Shown one piece after another: positions 24,811-37,325 of a DNA stretch of 64,000 nt (its first letter is position 1; each line of letters opens with the position of its first letter). The position numbers were made by a program, and so were the translations under genes. Source of the DNA: Lepidonotus clava (Eukaryota; Annelida; Polychaeta; Phyllodocida; Polynoidae). Location of the stretch: positions 20,956,458 through 21,020,457 of the forward strand of contig OW387146.1 in the NCBI GenBank assembly GCA_936440205.1, read 5' to 3'. Below the pieces are notes generated by a model, which worked only from the letters and a program-made list of their open reading frames with translations, made no database searches and was not told where the DNA came from.

Positions 24811-24907
24811 ACGTCCCCAGCGCACCCGTCGCACCCCTGAGCATGCGCGAAGCGCAACGTCCGGTTATGAAGCAACACGTTAGCGAAAGAGAGACGGAGG
24901 TGCCAAA
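24811..24907 (+). promoter_or_regulatory. Probable SRP receptor alpha core promoter and 5' UTR
   Basis: A GC-richer block directly before the start codon contains GCATGCGC (NRF-1-type) and CCGGTT (ETS-type), with no TATA box. This fits a housekeeping promoter. The start-codon context is GCCAAAATGT. Confidence 0.5.
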
Positions 24908-27900
24908 ATGTTAGACTTATTTACAATTTTTAGCAAGGGAGGGATCGTTCTCTGGTGTTTCCAGGGTACGTCTCAGCTCTTTACACCTTCCGTCAACGCT
25001 CTGATCAAGAGTGTTATATTACAGGTGAGTTTTAGCTTGTTTATCGGCAAAAAAGCTGGCGTAGCAGACAGTCGTTGGCCCCCTGTGACGTTTGTCCAAC
25101 CGTATGTGACCACTTTGGGACGTGACACTCCTGTGACAAAGTGTTCAATATGTTTGCTGTTCTTCCGGCCTTGTTTTGTCAAAACAGGATTTATATAGTG
25201 TTATTTAGTGACGATCATGTCGACATTGTTTGTGAAGTAGCTAGACAAAAGACAAAACAGCGTGCAGACACATTGAAAAACGAAGTCAATATTGACAATC
25301 ATCTGAAAATCTTAGAAATTTACTGATTATTGAATTTGTTTTTCAAGTAAGATAAGCGCTCTACCACATTAAAACAAATGGTATGTCAATTAACTTTTTT
25401 TTCCAGCTAGATCTGTACAACACACAATCAGAAGTCTGACATTTTTCCTTGTTGTTTTATCTAAGAGCCTAAGAGTAACACATAACACACACTACATGGT
25501 TGGGGAAGTTTCTAGGGATTTTGATTCAGTGCCATTGCATCACTTATCCCCGATTATTTGTTTACTCTATCTGTTTGGACAATGACCTCATTCCAAGAAC
25601 AGCGATACGTTTAAGATTGGTGAAATAAATAAGTAAAAAAATAATGAAAAATATAGAAACTTGGCGATACAGAAACTTGAGAAAGATTCCATCGCCAATG
25701 ATAGCCAGACTAGACTCTACAGTGTATATAATTTGAAAGATTTTAATATGAATTTTGTTGTCTTGATGAAAACTTTTCTTTCTTGTATACATGTTACTCT
25801 CTTGATACATGACACATAGGATCAGCTTGTAGTGACTCTTTGTTGTCAATTAAAACACTACTATTACTCTAAAATTTCTAGCCAATCTAGGAAATTGCCT
25901 AAAGTCTTAAGGGGCATGACCTGCTTTATGGCCAGTGGGCCCTTTTTTATTGTCTTCCTTCTTAAAAGTAATCAGACACTCAAAACGAAGATATAATGAT
26001 GTGATTTTATTTCGGTAAATAAAGTCAAAAGTAAAGCCAGTTTAATTATTTATATTGCCAACCCGCCGAGCCCCTCCGCTTTTGAGGGCCCTTGTAGTCA
26101 TGAGAGGATCTAATCAGGTGTGAATGTTATTGTAGATGTATCATATTCAACACCCGACTATTGTAGGAAGAGCACTGTAAAGTGATATACATGTAGTATT
26201 GATTCAATAAAATAAAATAAAAATGTGTTCTTGGCTGTAAAACAATACCCAGTAGTTCTCTGATAGACAACCACGTTTTAAAATGATTTGTCGAGCCCTG
26301 ACATAGGTGTGAGAACTCCTCCACACCTTTCCCCTGGGACCCTCTCCCCTTATCACGGGTTGTACCCACATAGGCTTCACCTGATTAAACAACACGCTGA
26401 TAAGACTAGGCTTGGGGCACAGGTAGGGTTCACTAATTTATCATCAGACTACAAACCCCGACGGCCCATTTTGAAAGATAGCAAGAAAGAGGTGATACTA
26501 CATTTTCCGAAATAATTTTCTCATTGTGTGTATAGGCCATAAACAATAAAACAAATAATAAGACTCATCTTTCACTTAAAGAGGTAATAGATTATATCAC
26601 ATTTCTCTTCATGAATCATGTATTTTTCAGGAACGCGGAGGAAACAATTTCTTCAACCATGAATCCCTCACACTCAAATACAAACTCGACAATGAGTTTG
26701 AACTGGTTTTTGTGGTAAGTATGATGCTAATTCTTTGACTTTAGACTAAGGATAACAGTTGTCTTCTGATTAGAAAATTGTACCATTATTAGAAGCCTTC
26801 GAATTGTAATCTCTCATTATCGAACAACATTGTTAATAATGATTTGAAAATATATATTTCAATATTTTTATTTTCGATAAATATTCTTCAGAAGTTCTTG
26901 ATTGTATCTTGCAGGTGGCTTATCAAAAGATCCTCATGCTTTCGTATGTGGATAAGTTTTTGAACGCGATACAGATGGAGTTTCGTAATAAGTACAAAGA
27001 CGACCTCCAGCAAGGGAAGTTGTCAAGAAATTTTGACTTTACAGAAACGTTCCACCGCGTCTTGAAGACTATAGAGAGCTCAGCAAAGAATGAAGCGAAA
27101 GCTGAGAAGTAAGTCCATATTTCTGTATTTCTTTACAAACAGTTATCGCAGTTTTATGTGAAGCTTATCAGATACAGTAAAATGAATTTCTATTTTTTCA
27201 CTTTATCCTACAAGGACGAGATTTAAAACGTCACAAATCACATTTGATTTTTAATAGTGTATCTTATGTTAGCAACTTATTTTCCTTGTAAAATGGATCT
27301 ATTTTTTGGTGCTGCGTTACTCACATTTAAGTACAGACGTATCAAATGATTTTTTCTACTTTCAGAGTCATGAGAACATTTGGAGAGTCTCAAAAGTCGA
27401 AGAAAACTGTGTCTTCTATGATAGAAAATAAGAAAGAGGAGCCCAAATCGGGAAAGAAGAAAAATAAAGAAAATAAGGCAGGTCAGTAGCAATTGCCAAA
27501 AACAAGGTATGATTTCTGCGGAAACTTGAGAATATTTGGGACTTGTTTAAGTTCATAAAAGAAAGGGCTTATGAGCACCTTTCTATTGGAATGAGACTGT
27601 GCGGCCCTGTTGTGTCGTAAGTCCGTTTTACTGGAAGCCGGTAGAAGGTACTGATGCAATTATCAGACAGTGGTTGACAAAGATTGAAAACATCCAGGAA
27701 GTTAGTAAAGTGTAAGGGGAGTAGGAAGCTCTTCCCTGTCAAAATGGTTGAATGAAAGACACTTTAGTAATGGTTGGTTTTGACATAAGTGTAATATAGG
27801 ATAGTGTAATATAGGAAACTATGTGGCAGATAGATCGTTAGAAGTTCTTAAGTAGAGAGGTAATACTTGTGGTGTGTGTTTAAGGTAGGTGGTCTGATGT

Positions 27901-30900
27901 TAAAACTGCATCGTAGACAGGGCATCATAATTCACAAGGAAGTTATAATGGTGAATTTAAGAAATTACAAGGATGGTTTTAAGTAGTATATTCATCTGGA
28001 ATATCAGTGCTTAGACAATAAACCATTGGAGTTGTGAAATCTACACCTTAAACAGGGCATCGGAACTGAATCATTGGAGTTGTGAAATCACACCAATGCT
28101 ATAAAGTGGTTCGACCTATTAAATATAGCCAGTTGTGTAAAATTATTGAAGATAGGTGAATAGCTTCTGTATATTACGATGGCTTTCCTAGCACTGAGAG
28201 CAACTATTATATGGTGCTATACTCGACATAACCTCACCTGAACTGATATTTGTTTATGGAAAGCAAATGGGTCTCTATCTAACATTGCATAGAGTTTTTC
28301 CTTTTTTACCACACTTCACCATATTTACGGTGCTTCCACTGTAACAGGGTGACCATGCAGGTCTTATATGGTCTTAAAAGGTCTTGTTTTGGTTTATTTT
28401 GGTTATCGTATTTTAGGGTCAATGTGAATTTATCATCAGATTTTATTTTTCTTTCTCTTATTTCAGTCTTTACCTCTCTATGGTAGAATGTGTTTAAATG
28501 TTTAAAAAGGTGAGAAAAAAAATCCTAAAACTGTCTTGAAAAAGTCTTATTTTTATACCCGACAAGGTCTTATTTAGGTCTTATTTTGATTTCTGAAAAA
28601 GCGTGGGCACTCTGTGTAAGACACTGTGGTAATGTTTTGCTATTTTTCACGCAGCTAAAGAACCAGAACCGGTGACCACCAAGTCCTCTCCGGCCCCTAA
28701 GAGTGCCCCACCGACCTCACCTATGACAGACGAGGAGACCATTCTGAGGAACCGCGAGAAATTCTTCCAGCGGGGAAAGAAAGCTAAATCACCAGTATCT
28801 GAGAAAACGTAAGTCTAACACTGTTATGTAGATTTCATGGATATCTTTTTAACTTGCTAGTGTTTCTTGTTAATTACGTCGGATATAAGATTGTTTATAG
28901 TATATTATGCGTTTTTAATAGATATTCAAATTTTTGATTATTTTTTATGATACTTAAAACAGGTAAAGATTATTGTAAATCTTAAAAATAATGCATTGAA
29001 GTTACATAATCATATTTCATATTCATGATAGTAACCCATTTATAATATTCTTGTTCATGTTTAGTAAGTCACCAGATGTGAAGAAGGGTAAACAAGCACG
29101 TAAATGGGAACAGGGCGGTACATCGCGCGATGCTAAGACGCTCGACTTCAGCACCGATGGACCAGCCCCAATGAACGGCCAGGGAGATGGGCCCGCGCCT
29201 TCTGCCGCTGAGGTCAGTCAAACTTGTAATTAGAAAAAGAAAGAAAAAATAAGAATTGTCCTTTTCTCTAGACAAAAAAAAAGAAGACACATTCGAGAGG
29301 AAAACCCAGGAGAATGAGGGTTATTATGAAATAAGTTCTAGAGTATGTACGTTCTTGAATCTACCCATCCAGATTTTAACCCCTCATTTCCATACTTACC
29401 AAGCATCTGTTTCTATCTCTATTGAATGTTTCTTTTATTTTTTCTAATATTTAATATGTATTGTGTTAATGTTAAAGAAGAAAACCCAGGGAAATTTGAC
29501 CAAAACTAAGGGAATTCTGTTTCCCGAATTTCTAGATTTTCTGATTCTTCCGACTCAGGAGATTTAACTTTTCCGATAATAATATTTAACTTTTTGTCAT
29601 GATCCTTAACACATCTTCCATGACATTTTTAAACTCGAACATTTTGAGATCAGAACACATTATCAAAACAATGACAGGGAAAATATACCATGGGACAGGG
29701 AATACAGAGAATTTGATCGTGAATTTTGAGTGGGGACGCTGTATATATCTAATGTATTTAACTTTCAGAAAGCGTGTGTTGGTCAGATGAAGGGGAGTCT
29801 GAAGGACATGGATCCCGAGACGAGCGAAGACGAAGAGGAGGAGGAGGAGGATGAGGAAGAGGAGGTCATTAAAAAGAATGGCAAGAAAAGGTAAAAGACT
29901 AAAATATATATTATGTAAAAATATATAAGAATAATAATAAAAAATTGTTGTTTTTTTTAATTGCGTGATAGTATCCAGTGATAATACTGGTTTCAGATGT
30001 AATAAAACAATTTCCATAATCTCGGATTTCATAGAAACATTTTTGCTATTTCCAGGTAAATTCTCAGAAAAAACAATCAACACGTATTAACTTTTCCAAA
30101 GACAGACGTTTTCCATCGATATCAAAAACATATGTATATCAAATATCCATGTATGGTCATAAAATCTATTCATACTGATTTGATTGGCACATTTTCCCTT
30201 TGTTCAGTGGTGGGTTTGGCCTGCTGAGTGGACTGCGTAACCTCGTTGGGTCGAAGGCGCTCACCCGCGCTGACATCGAGCCTGCACTCGCCAAGATGAA
30301 GGATCATCTCATCGGTAAGTTGATTATTCTAGGTTTCTATTTTATAGGGCAACTAAGTTGTAAAACAAGATAAATATTTACAAGCTATGAAATTCTCGCA
30401 TGCTATTGCTGGCACCGAACATGATAGGACGTGAACAATTTTAAAATTGCATGAGACTTTGGTATAAGTTTAGGGCGCCCTACCACCGACCAAGAAACAT
30501 AATAACAATTATAACATTAAAATAATCTTTATAATTTCGTAACAACACCCTGGGTGTTAATATTCCTCTTACTATGAAAACTGTTTGTTCCTTTGTTTCT
30601 CAATTTGCGCATAATAACTAAGCCACAAAGTGTTGGCTGGCATAGTAAAATTATAATTTTACATAAACTTATAACAACGAAAGTCTCATAATTTCAAAAT
30701 GTGGAGAAAAAAAAAAAAAAAAAAAAAAAACCACGTAAATCCAGCAGTATTTTGAGATTTTTTTTTTTTTCATAACTAATCAAATTCTGATCTTGGTTGA
30801 TAACTTTGATTGTATATAAGTTTCCAAATTTGTTTTCAGTAAAGAACGTTGCAGCCGAGGTAGCCGAGAAGATCTGTGAATCTGTGGCCACCGAACTGGA

Positions 30901-33839
30901 GGGGAAAGTGCTTGGAACCTTCAGCAGTCAGTTTAATATCTATTCATGTTTTGTATTCGTCATTCTGGTGTTCAAAATTCAAAAATGAATTAATCATACA
31001 GACCTCACAGGCTTATAACAGGTCTTCAAAACAAAATCACCAATTTAAGCTGTGGCTTGAATTAGTTGCTTTCAGGACTGAGGACCAATCTTAAGAGTGT
31101 GGCTTAAATTAGAGTTTTACCCAACATTTAATACAGAAGCACTTATGAAAAAAATGTTATGAAAAGAAAGAAAAACTCAAAAGTGAGGGTGCAGCGTAAA
31201 TTTGGGATTAGCTACGTCTCCATATGTCCGTTTTTTGGTCTCCGTCGTCCGTCGTACGTCATATGTTGACGCATCCTATACTTTAGCATTGGCTGTCCGT
31301 CATACGTCAAAATTCGCTCTGGGAGCGATCTGTGACGGACGACATAACTATGACGGACGACAAGACCAAAAAACGGACATATGGAGACATAGCTTTACAC
31401 AACTTTAAATACAATGGCACTTGTTGTGGAAAAATAGTAACAAAAAAAAATAACTCAAAAGTCAGAGTGCAGCATAAATGAAACATTTTGCGGTACTTTC
31501 AGGTGTTGCGTCCACCGTCCGGCAGCTCCTACAGGAGGCCTGTATGAAGGTCTTGTCCCCCAAGCGCCGGCTCGACATCTTGCGTGACGCGATGGAGGCG
31601 CGCTCTCAGGGCCGCCCCTACACCATTACCTTCTGCGGTGTGAATGGTGTTGGCAAGTCTACCAACCTAGCCAAGGTAAGTGCGGGCATGTCTAAAACAG
31701 GGACATGTCTTTAACAACTCTAAAATGTACTATTACTCCGTTGCCATAAAAAGAAAAGGGTGGAACACCACGCAATGGTTTGCACTTACTCTCAAAGGGG
31801 GGCGCTGCAACAAATATGTTCACAATGTAAAGTTACGGATTGTATCTTTTATCTTAGACGCTTGTTGAACTGACCTAATCTTCTCCCCTATAGGTGTGCT
31901 TCTGGCTGGTAGAGAACGGTCTCCGTGTCCTCATCGCTGCCTGCGACACTTTCCGTGCTGGTGCGGTGGAGCAGTTACGTACCCACAAGATGAAGCTGAA
32001 CGCGCTCCACCCCGCGTCAGCCCACGGTGGGGTCCAGATGGTGGAGCTCTATGAGAAGGGGTACGGCAAGGATGCTGCCGGTATTGCCATGGAGGCCATC
32101 AACGCAGGTAAGATTCAGAATTTCCTTTGTGTGTAATAGAAAACGCTGAGTTTTTTTATTCATCCTGGAAAATGAGTATACATGTACTTTGCTAACCAGA
32201 AATATTGGTCATATGTTAGGTATCTGAAAATGTTAAATCATAAAGATGTCGTTGGTTAAATTGAGTGCAAAATACCATTCACACTCACCATACTTTGCCC
32301 TGAAGAATAAACATAGAATAATCTGTTAATCTTAAACACAATATGTTACAAGTTTCAGAACTGTTTATCTAAGGTAACATGGAAATATTTCCCCATGTTA
32401 ATATAGAATATTTATCATTATCTCGAATTTAAAAACGAAATACTAAATAGTATACTTTTTACCCTACAGCTCGGGACATGAAGTTTGATGTTGTGCTGAT
32501 CGACACTGCTGGCCGGATGCAGGATAACGAACCCCTCATGAGGGCGCTCGCCAAGGTATGTAATATCCCACTTTTTGAATGAATACAATGAGTGTTAGGT
32601 TCAATTCAAATACAATACAAATAAGCAGTATGACTGAAATTTAAACCCAATTAAAATAGGTCTTTGTATGAAGTGATCGCATTGTATTGAATACAAAGGA
32701 GTGTGATTGATATACCATAGTTTGAATACTCAAAGATCACTTCCCATGTGCATTGAATTTCACCAGAACAAATCTAAACATCTATTTATTGCCTTTTAAG
32801 ACTTGTCCAAACCTTGAACTTATTCCATCCCTACCCCTTGTTCTGACTTTGACATGATATGATTTGACCTTGACCTTGATATGACTTGATCTTGACCTTT
32901 ACATGATTTTACCTTATATGTCCTTGACCTTTCAGCTGGTGAAGATCAACCAGCCTGACCTTGTCCTGTTTGTGGGAGAGGCGCTGGTCGGGAACGAGGC
33001 CATCGACCAGCTGACCAAGTTTAACCAGGCTCTGGCCGACCACTCGCAGATGGAGAACCCGCGTCTCATCGACGGCATCCTCCTCACCAAGTTTGACACC
33101 ATTGACGACAAGGTGAGTTCTCTTCCATACTTGGCTGTTTATTTTCAGGGCTTGTTTCTTTCTCTCATTGAAAACTTGGCATTAAAACTAAAACAGGGTG
33201 CCCACACAAGTCTTGAAAAGACTTAAAAGGTCTTAAATTGATTTTTTGTAATTCAATGCCTTTAAAAAGTATTTAATTTCACATTTTTATTGCAGGAGGT
33301 CTTAAAAAGGTTTAAATTGGATCTGATTTGAAAATGGAAATCAAATTATGGGTCCAGCAAAATGTTGTTTTTTTGCCTCTGCATTTATACATCAAAAAGA
33401 GATTTTTCTTTACATGTGGTAAATAGGTCTTTAATTTGTTGAATTTTGGTCTTAAATAGGTCTTAAATTGATTTTTGAAAAAGTGTGGGAACCCTGTAAA
33501 ATAATATTAACTAAATTTGCCTATTCTTGTAATCTAACAATATTATATTTACTACTCAGCTCTGTATAAAAAAAATATGTTTTGAAGTCTTTCCACTAAA
33601 AGAACGACGGGAGTCAAGATTTTATTTTTGAGTATTAATTCAATTTATGTAAACATAATACAAAAAAACTAATAGAAAGTATTCTGAAATGGCTGATTTC
33701 TTTGTTTCAGGTTGGTGCTGCCATTTCCATGACATACATCACCGGACAGCCCATTGTGTTCGTGGGCACGGGACAGACCTACACCGACATGAAGAACCTC
33801 AACTCACGCGCTGTGGTCAACGCCCTTCTCAAGGCCTAA
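24908..33839 (+). CDS. SRPRA: Signal recognition particle receptor subunit alpha (docking protein)
   Basis: GTPase on the ER surface that receives ribosome-SRP complexes and, with the beta subunit, hands them to the translocon. Fourteen exons: 24908-25024, 26631-26714, 26915-27108, 27366-27481, 28655-28808, 29065-29212, 29769-29890, 30208-30314, 30840-30926, 31503-31675, 31894-32107, 32470-32555, 32936-33112, 33711-33839. Joined, they give 635 aa (human 638). The N-terminal SRX domain begins [21 protein letters not shown] Lys/Pro-rich linker follows, with an acidic Glu/Asp run in exon 7. The NG domain has G1 GVNGVGKST (422-430), DTFRAG (452-457), DTAGR (517-521), TKFD (585-588) and GTGQ (612-615). 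No break or missing motif was seen. It lies head-to-head with USF, 2.9 kb apart. The alternative, FtsY or SRP54, is excluded by the SRX domain and length. Confidence 0.98.
28345..28614. mobile_element. hAT-like MITE, AGGTCTTA family, copy 1
   Basis: Begins CAGGGTGACCATGC and ends GTGGGCACTCTG, with TGTAA duplicated on both sides (28340-28344, 28615-28619). The interior repeats AGGTCTTATTT. It lies in an SRP receptor intron. The 5-bp duplication with CAGGG ends fits a hAT5-type element. Confidence 0.7.
31210..31394. mobile_element. MITE with about 31-bp near-perfect TIRs
   Basis: Ends AGCTACGTCTCCATATGTCC… and its inverse, differing by one base. The arms carry several GTCCGTC/GACGGAC subterminal repeats. 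It sits in the intron between SRP receptor exons 9 and 10, flanked by two diverged copies of an ACTCAAAAGTNAGNGTGCAGC sequence (near 31175 and 31450). Confidence 0.8.
33194..33496. mobile_element. hAT-like MITE, AGGTCTTA family, copy 2
   Basis: Begins CAGGGTGCCCACAC and ends GTGTGGGAACCCTG, with TAAAA duplicated at 33189-33193 and 33497-33501. The interior repeats AGGTCTTAAATTG. It lies in the last SRP receptor intron. Confidence 0.75.
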
Positions 33840-33840
33840 A

Positions 33841-34060
33841 GGTCATCTCAAGGTCACTGCAGAGTCACTTAAAGGTCACCTACAGGTTACCTCAAGGTCA
33901 CTGCAAGGTCACCTAAAGGTCATCTAAAGGCCGCCTGAAGGTCATCTTAAGGTCACCTGAAGACCGTCTCAAGGTCACCTGAAGGTCATCCCAAGGTTAC
34001 TGTGAGGTCACCTGAAGGTCATCGAAGTCACACCAAGGTCATCTGAAGGTCAATTGAATG
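33841..34060 (+). repeat. AGGTCA minisatellite in the SRP receptor 3' UTR
   Basis: Fourteen AGGTCA hexamers lie in about 220 bp, on a loose 12-bp period (AAGGTCACCTGA), beginning immediately after the stop codon. Three are extended to TCAAGGTCA. See findings for possible meaning. Confidence 0.8.
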
Positions 34061-35020
34061 TGACTACTGCAAGGCCGTTGCCACAAGGATGCGCTTTTAA
34101 TGACGTCACCTACTCCCCTGTAATATAATGGAGTTTGGGGATTTTATCTGATTTTAATCAGCTTAACAAAGGTCACTGGTTCCCGAAGAGAAAACATGTA
34201 TTTGAAAAAACACACAAGAAACATCAAACATGAAAAAAATAAATAGAAACTTATTGTGAGACACAGATTCTGAGACTGGGGAGGGCTGGGGGTGGTTTTA
34301 TCCGATTGGGAGAAAGCACGGAAAAAAGTGCAAAAAATATGTGATAAAAGTAGAAGGTAGGAAAGCTGATCAGTGAAGAGAATTTGTTTTCAAATTATCT
34401 TTGTTATGATATTTAAAATCAACTTGTTGACTTATTTGTATATTGTTGAAACAGATCTTTGGGAGCCAAGTTGATAAAAAGTGGCCAAGTTGCTGTTGTA
34501 AGTATTCCATACAAAGCAAATGATGTGTACTTAGACGAAACTGAAGAAGTTTGATTAAAAAAAAAATTCTCTTATTCTGTTGAGAAAATATTCATTTGTT
34601 TACAGCAACGTAATCTTTCTGATCTTTGTGTTGCTTCAGTTTCGCACGTGTGAGTACGTGAATCAGAAACATTTCTGCTATGAAAAGTTCAACCAAAAAC
34701 AAAAAGAATTAAACTAAATATATTGGTTGTGAAATAAGTGTTACATTTCCCTACTTAAATGCTTGTTTTCTTTCGTTTTACCAACATGAGTTCTCATTTC
34801 CTGTTAAAAAAAAATCAATCATTATTTCTTGAAAATCGCCCATTATTTCTTAAAAATCACATACTCGTTCAAATATTAATATTGTATTTATTGTCTACGA
34901 AATGGTTTAGTTACAATGACGGCGTTTTGTACATTCTCTTTCTACCCAGCTTACAACTATTTCAAATACTTCATTTGTGTATGATCCGTGACGTTGGAAG
35001 AGAAGCCATGAACTTGTGGC

Positions 35021-35026
35021 AATAAA
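35021..35026 (+). terminator. Probable SRP receptor poly(A) signal
   Basis: AATAAA about 1.2 kb after the stop codon, followed within 30 bp by a T/G-rich stretch. Earlier A-rich hexamers near 34238 are alternatives. Confidence 0.45.
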
Positions 35027-35490
35027 ATATAAGAAAATGAAACCAGTTTGTTTCAATTGTATCTTATTGACTGGGATATTCATAAATATTTGTTGGGGTA
35101 ATTTAAATCATTTTTGTATTCTTTCAGTTTGTAATGGTTACACAGACGGAAGCGTAGAAGCATCACTTGCTTAGGAAAAGTACCAGAAATATGCCATTCA
35201 TCCCTGTTAAACAAAATGTATACAAGCTTTATAGTTCAGGGCCCATATCTTCGTAATTAATTTGGCTAACCAAGGAAATGTTGATAGGCATCTCATGATA
35301 AGAAATTCTGTATATTATGAATAAATTTAACACCTAGTAAACCCTCTGTGAGACTGTCGCAGAAAAGGTCTGGAATTGATCCTGATCTGAACAAGTGTCG
35401 ATACTGGAATTTATGACTGGAAATATCATGGCGTGTGGCTGCTGAGTCTTAAACTGTCAAATTCTAAAAGGTCCTTAAACGGTTTTTACA

Positions 35491-36690
35491 TATACAGTCG
35501 ACTCTCGTCTTTAGTGGACTCTGTCTTAAGAGGACAACTGTCTTTAGTGGACAAATCTCCTGGTACCAGCAGGATGTCTCTATATTTTAATATAACATTC
35601 TCTGTGTTAAAGGGACAACTGTCTTATGTGGACAGCGGACACTTTTTCAGAAAATTTGGTCAGATCCTCTGTCTTTAGTGGACAGCATAGCTCATAAGTG
35701 GACAGCAGGGCTCATAAGTAGACAGCAGGGGTCAAAAGTGGACACCAGTATTAAGTTTTTTAAGCTGTAAATGAAGGCTGCCTGGGACACAGGGGTGCCT
35801 AACATGACTTCTCTCCTGACTTCTGCCTTTGATAACTGGCCGGGAGAGGTGTAGAGTGGACAGGGGGTGACTGATAGGACTTCTCTCTTTGATATATGGC
35901 CGGGAGAGGTGTGGAGTGGACAGGGGGTGACTGACAGGACTTCTCTCTTTGATATATGGCCGGGAGAGGTGTGGAGTGAACAGGGGGTGACTGACAGGAC
36001 TTCTCCCTTTTATATGTGGCCGGGAGAGGTGTAGAGGGGACAGGGGGTGACTGACAGGACTTCTCTCTTTGATATATGGCCGGGAGAGGTGTGGAGTAGA
36101 TAGGGGGTGACTGACAGGACTTCTCCCTTTCATATGTGGCCGGGAGAGGTGTGGAGTGGACAGGGGGTGACTGACAGGACTTCTGCCTTTCATATGTGGC
36201 CGGGATAGGTGTGGAGGGGACAGGGGACGACTGGAAGGACTTCTCCCTTTGATATATGGTGGGAAAGAAGTTGAGAGGATAGGGGCTGACTGAACAGGAC
36301 TTCTCCCTTTGATATGCAGTGGGGAGAGGTGTGGAGTGGACAGGGGGTGACTGACAGGACTTCTCCCTTTGATGTATGGCCGGGAGAGGTGTAGAGGGGA
36401 CAAGGGTTGATAGACTTGATCTTTCAATTGGGTAAGACTAAGAGACTGACAGATAGCTTTGATAAGGATGTTATCTTTATATATATAAAATATTCATTTA
36501 ATTATAACCTATGCATATAAATAAAATTACATATATGAATAAATTATATAAACATACACAGACGTATAGCCTTGTCTGTATTAAGCAAACTTGTCCTATA
36601 CTACTGACTCTGTGTTAAAGGGACAACTGTCTGTAGTGGACAAATGTCCTGGTCCCATCAATGTCCACTATAGGCAGAGTCGACTGTATC
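35491..36690. mobile_element. Pogo/Tigger-like non-autonomous element
   Basis: The left end reads TATACAGTCGACTCTCGTC and the right end AGAGTCGACTGTATC, giving a 12-base inverted terminus CAGTCGACTCT(N) with TA on each outer side. CAG…CTG termini and TA target sites are typical of pogo/Tigger elements of the Tc1/mariner superfamily. Just inside both ends is TTAAAGGGACAACTGTCTNTAGTGGACAA-like sequence. The middle is a 60-bp tandem array (35821-36420). No transposase was seen. Confidence 0.7.
35821..36420. repeat. Ten-copy 60-bp minisatellite
   Basis: Ten consecutive units of exactly 60 bp, each beginning TTCT and containing GGCCGGGAGAGGTGTGGAG (or a close variant) and GGGGGTGACTGACAGGAC. Unit eight is the most diverged. 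Because 60 is divisible by three, the minus strand stays open as 20-residue repeats over 231 codons, which I take as a by-product of the period. Confidence 0.95.
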
Positions 36691-37039
36691 TATTTCTCAG
36701 AGAGCGCTCCTTTTCTTAAACACCACATCGAGCTATAGCAATTCTAAGACCACCTGTAATATTTCATACTAGACTGAGACAATTATTTCTTTTGGTCTCG
36801 TTTGGAATTCAATAAACCCAAAACGAATTTATGCTTTTGGATCCGAAATTCGAAATTGTCCTAGGGAGTTCGTTTCGGTTCACCGAAAAAGAATTGTTAG
36901 TTTTAAAGAGATTATAAGTAACACCTTTGAATAGAAACAACTGGGCCCATATTTTCGTAACTGACAAGACTAATCAGGGAAATTCTGATTAGCGTCAAGC
37001 GATCAGCAATTTTGTCATTTACCAGGGTCGTCTCCAGAT

Positions 37040-37325
37040 GCTATCAAATGGTTATTTTATGATTAACATTTTTAATGGATCATGTCACAAATGTTATAAA
37101 CATTTTAAATTAACCAGAGTAAAAATGTTTTAAAAAGATTTAAAAAAAGATTCAAAAAGAATATTAAAAAATGATATCATAAACATGTTACTAAACCACA
37201 GTAAAATGTTACGAACATTTTCCGCATCAGAAATGTTATGACAAACCTTTTAATAAACCATATTGACAAATGTTATCATTAACATTTTTAATAACCACAT
37301 TGAAAAAATGTTATAAATAATTATG
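37040..37325. repeat. Degenerate AAATGTTAT/AACATTTT tandem repeat
   Basis: Five or six diverged units about 45 bp apart alternate AAATGTTATNA and AACATTTTTAATAACCA. Confidence 0.5.

Noticed and set aside
29586-30083. 165-codon minus-strand frame opposite SRPRA
   Set aside because: Antisense shadow across an exon and introns, with a hydrophobic AT-rich composition.
35821-36420. Regular repeats considered as a CRISPR-like array
   Set aside because: Units are contiguous with no unique spacers, and the DNA is eukaryotic.
35732-36427. 231-codon minus-strand frame of 20-residue repeats
   Set aside because: It is the by-product of a 60-bp noncoding minisatellite; there is no splice context, conserved domain or promoter.
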